From UBA5972 sp002430125 (GTDB taxonomy: Bacteria > Pseudomonadota > Alphaproteobacteria > Rhodobacterales > Rhodobacteraceae): a stretch of 17,472 bases of DNA. The stretch is taken from NCBI GenBank assembly GCA_937892915.1, contig CALBIC010000143.1, forward strand, positions 1 through 17,472. The letters are read 5' to 3'. Below the pieces are notes generated by a model that saw nothing but the letters and a program-made list of their open reading frames with translations, was not told the origin of the DNA and ran no database searches. Below, piece after piece: positions 15,656 to 17,472 of this stretch; positions within the stretch are counted from its first letter, which is position 1; each line of letters starts with the position of its first letter. The translations under genes and the position numbers were made by a program.

Positions 15656-15967
15656 ATGAACGCCCGCATCTATCAACCTGCCCGTAACGCCATGCAGTCA
15701 GGCCAAGCAAAGACTAAAGACTGGGTATTGGAGTTTGCACCAATCTCGGCCCGCGAAGTTGACCCTTTGATGGGCTGGACAAGTTCAGACGACACCCAAA
15801 GCCAAGTCCGCATCAATTTTGACAGTCAGGCCGCGGCGGAAAAATACGCGCGCGATCACGGGATCGACTTTGTGGTGTGCCAACCGCAAAAGCGCACGCC
15901 GGTGATCCGCAAAGGCGGGTACGGCGAGAATTTCGCCACAGTGCGTCGCGCCGCCTGGACCCACTAA
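15656..15967 (+). CDS. NDUFS4-like accessory subunit of NADH dehydrogenase (complex I)
   Basis: A 103-residue protein of the 'ETC complex I subunit conserved region' family, the bacterial homologue of the mitochondrial 18-kDa NDUFS4 subunit found in alphaproteobacteria. Signature stretches are ARIYQPARNAMQSGQAKTKDWVLEFAP near the N-terminus, PLMGWTSSDDTQSQVRINFDS in the middle, and an ending of FATVRRAAWTH. It is expected to sit on the hydrophilic arm of complex I and stabilise it. I chose ATG 15656 over a longer in-frame start at 15479 because the family begins MxARIYxP and GGAG lies just upstream; the longer form would be coded by the hairpin region. The gene is solitary, away from any nuo operon, as is usual for this subunit. 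Confidence 0.93.
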   Translation: MNARIYQPARNAMQSGQAKTKDWVLEFAPISAREVDPLMGWTSSDDTQSQVRINFDSQAAAEKYARDHGIDFVVCQPQKRTPVIRKGGYGENFATVRRAAWTH

Positions 15968-16080
15968 AGCGGCCAATATCGAATCTTCGGTAGGTTACAG
16001 TAATCGCGGCGCACAAGATGCCAAGCCTCCTACCATTTAGTGCGAAAATCGAACCGGGCCTTATAAGTGGCGCGATTGCG

Positions 16081-16278
16081 TCACTGCTGGCAAAATGCGC
16101 GATTCGCCACAGCCCGGTTGATCCCCATATCGTCCAGACGCTCCTGCGGCATCGCCTTTAGCTTGGCGTTTTCACGGTAAGCACCGTCATGCTTGGCCAG
16201 CCAATTCAGAATACGCAGCAAAAACGAAACGTTGCGGGTTTTGGCGAAGTTTGCGGTCTCGATTGATGTGATGGTCAT
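16081..16278 (-). CDS. DUF1127 domain small protein
   Basis: A 65-residue protein with a C-terminal DUF1127 (YjiS-like) domain: LRILNWLAKHDGAYRENAKL, then LKAMPQERLDDMGINR, the family hallmark L-x-x-M-P-x-x-x-L-x-D-(M/I)-G-(I/L). The domain is short, helical, basic and typical of Rhodobacterales small proteins. In relatives such proteins are tied to RNA turnover and phosphate or stress responses through an Arg-rich domain, which is only known for some members. The ATG at 16278 has a GAGGAAC ribosome site 6 nt before it on the - strand. It stands alone, divergent from the regulator at 16519; the 113-bp gap on its 3' side (15968-16080) shows only weak repeats and no clear terminator. Confidence 0.9.
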   Translation of the reverse strand: MTITSIETANFAKTRNVSFLLRILNWLAKHDGAYRENAKLKAMPQERLDDMGINRAVANRAFCQQ

Positions 16279-16518
16279 TTTGTGTTCCTCGGTCTGTTGG
16301 TTGCGTTTGATGTCTCAACTGTCGCACCTCACCGCAAAGCCAACGCAAAACATTTCGCAAGAAAGGTTTCAGGAACCCTAAAACCTGCGCAATAAATCGC
16401 CTTGATAACGCAATATCTTTGGGTTTCTGCCGAATTCGCGCGATTACACGCGTCGAGCCACCTTTCAGGAAAACCGTTTCAACTTGCCGCGCTCTTGCCT
16501 AAGATGGGCCATCGCTTA
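16279..16518. promoter_or_regulatory. Divergent intergenic region
   Basis: About 240 bp separate the DUF1127 gene (leftward) from the preferred regulator start (rightward), so it should contain both promoters. I cannot pick confident -35/-10 boxes by eye. An in-frame TTG at 16402 would extend the regulator by 39 residues (reading ITQYLWVSAEF onward), but that extension does not resemble the family, and no ribosome site precedes it. I see no repeat or small gene of note here. Confidence 0.35.
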
Positions 16519-17332
16519 ATGCATTTTCCCGGGGGCCTTGTGCTGACACTTTATTTGACAGGCCCCTTTCGCGCGAATGCGACGACTGGTTTCGCGCCTG
16601 ATAACCTGTCGGGCCGCGCGCAGGCAATGCTGGCCTATCTGGCCTGCCAGCCCGGGATGCGGGCCGAACGCGGCTTGTTGGCGGATATATTATGGGCCGA
16701 CCGGGCCGGGGAACAAGCGCGGGCCTCGTTGCGTCAGGAACTGGCGGTGCTGCGCAAGGCCTTGCCGGACGGCGTGCTGGACGCAAATCGCCAGATGGCT
16801 TGGCTTGATCCCGCGCTACCGAAGGTTGACACAAGCGGTTCAGGGGATTGGCTGCGCGAAATGCGCCAGACTGATCGGCCATCTCTTGCGGTGCTGCCGT
16901 TTGACGAGATTGGCGCCGCAAGCACCGACATGTTCGCCGATGGCGTGGTCGAGGAAATCACTGGCGCGCTGAGCCGCGTACGCGATTTCCATGTTATCGC
17001 CCGCCAGTCGGCGTTTGCGCTGCAAGACATGCGGATCACCATCCCGGAAATCGCCGCGAAACTGGGCGTTCAATATTTGGTCGAAGGCACCGTGCGCCGC
17101 TCGGGCGACAAGGTGCGGATCACTGCGCAATTGGTACATGGGGCCGATGGGCGCACCCTGTGGTCGGAACGATTTGACGACCGACTGGATGATCTGTTTG
17201 ATTTGCAGGATCGCGTTGCTGCCAAGATCCCGGGCCAGATTTCCCCCAACTTGCGCGAGGCCGAAATCCGCCGGGCCACCGCCATTCCACCGGATCAGCA
17301 GACCGCCTATAGTCTGTCGCTAACACGGGATA
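16519..17332 (+). pseudogene. Winged-helix/TolB-like transcriptional regulator, 3' end lost to an insertion
   Basis: The remaining ~270 codons code an N-terminal SARP-type winged-helix domain: LYLTGPFRANA (about residues 11-21), then LSGRAQAMLAYLACQPG and ASLRQELAVLRKALPDG. A TolB-like N-terminal/cyclase-associated domain follows, with RPSLAVLPFDEIG (about 120-132), FADGVVEEITGALSRV, LGVQYLVEGTVRRSGDKVRI and LWSERFDD. Relatives continue after TAYSL into several TPR repeats. Here the frame passes at about 17325 into unrelated DNA and stops at 17439. The lost TPR half is probably needed for signal input. The start is uncertain: ATG 16519 is chosen, while ATG 16504 and GTG 16540 (closest to the family start) are alternatives. 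A shortened protein could still be made. Confidence 0.75.
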
Positions 17333-17472
17333 TGTCCGGTTTATGTAACATACGGTCTGTCCGGTTTCAAAGTCCCCGTAAGGAGGACGATATGATCCGG
17401 ATAGCTTTATTACAGCCCCTAAGACGAATGAAGTTTTGAGAATACTACGCGCGTACGAAGGCGCGCAAGTTG
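17333..17472 (+). mobile_element. Left end of an insertion sequence (possibly IS21-like), continuing past the window
   Basis: From about 17333 the regulator's sequence gives way to DNA with two direct copies of TGTCCGGTTT (17333-17342 and 17358-17367, 25 bp apart), the kind of repeated transposase sites found at IS21-family ends. A near-perfect ribosome site TAAGGAGGA (17379-17387) precedes ATG 17392. That frame closes at 17439 after 15 codons, but the neighbouring frame continues open to the window edge and reads KTNEVLRILRAYEGAQV, helix-turn-helix-like in character. The family is a guess; the right end and target duplication are out of view. Confidence 0.6.

Noticed and set aside
15379..16080. 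tRNA or small stable RNA gene in the gaps around the NDUFS4-like gene
   Set aside because: No cloverleaf, T-loop signature or matching acceptor stem could be found.
16067..16110. GTGGCG / CGCCAC inverted repeat at the 3' end of the DUF1127 gene
   Set aside because: Only 6 bp with a long spacer that includes coding sequence, and no T-run; not a convincing terminator.

Overview
The window looks like chromosomal DNA of an alphaproteobacterium, most likely Rhodobacterales (Roseobacter-like). The pointers are a DUF2927 lipoprotein beside TelA, an NDUFS4-type accessory subunit of respiratory complex I, a short DUF1127 protein and alphaproteobacterial-looking protein sequences. This placement is from family recognition by eye, not from a marker gene.

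Region A (1-3761, + strand): the 3' end of telA, then a DUF2927 lipoprotein, an SPFH/band-7 protein with a C-terminal GYF_2 domain, and a double zinc-ribbon protein with a C-terminal membrane anchor. The four genes are closely spaced and read as one operon. The last two resemble Bacillus YdjI and YdjG, so the cluster may be an envelope-stress or membrane-platform module. Region B (3827-6620, + strand): a large OYE-type flavoprotein (DgcA / N-methylproline demethylase-like) lies 1 nt from a pyrroline-5-carboxylate reductase-like gene. This suggests catabolism of N-methylated amino acids. Region C (6636-8880, - strand): an MFS transporter and a QorA-type quinone reductase. Region D (8978-9754, + strand): a glycerophosphodiester phosphodiesterase, divergent from qorA.

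Region E (9825-15378, + strand): an aromatic-degradation cluster. It has a BphC-type extradiol dioxygenase with all metal and acid-base residues present, an MhpA-type FAD hydroxylase and an FAH-family hydrolase. After a 740-bp scar comes an acyl-CoA synthetase. The scar holds a decayed gamma-glutamyltransferase on the - strand. It has lost its N-terminus and its middle, carries a 79-bp miniature element with IS30-like inverted ends at the internal break, and has a one-base frameshift in its last codons.

Region F (15379-17472): a structured leader with a long hairpin and a G-quadruplex-capable loop, the NDUFS4-like gene, a DUF1127 gene on the - strand, and a winged-helix/TolB-like regulator. 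The regulator is cut off near position 17325 by the left end of an insertion sequence that runs out of the window. No tRNA, rRNA, CRISPR array or phage gene was seen.
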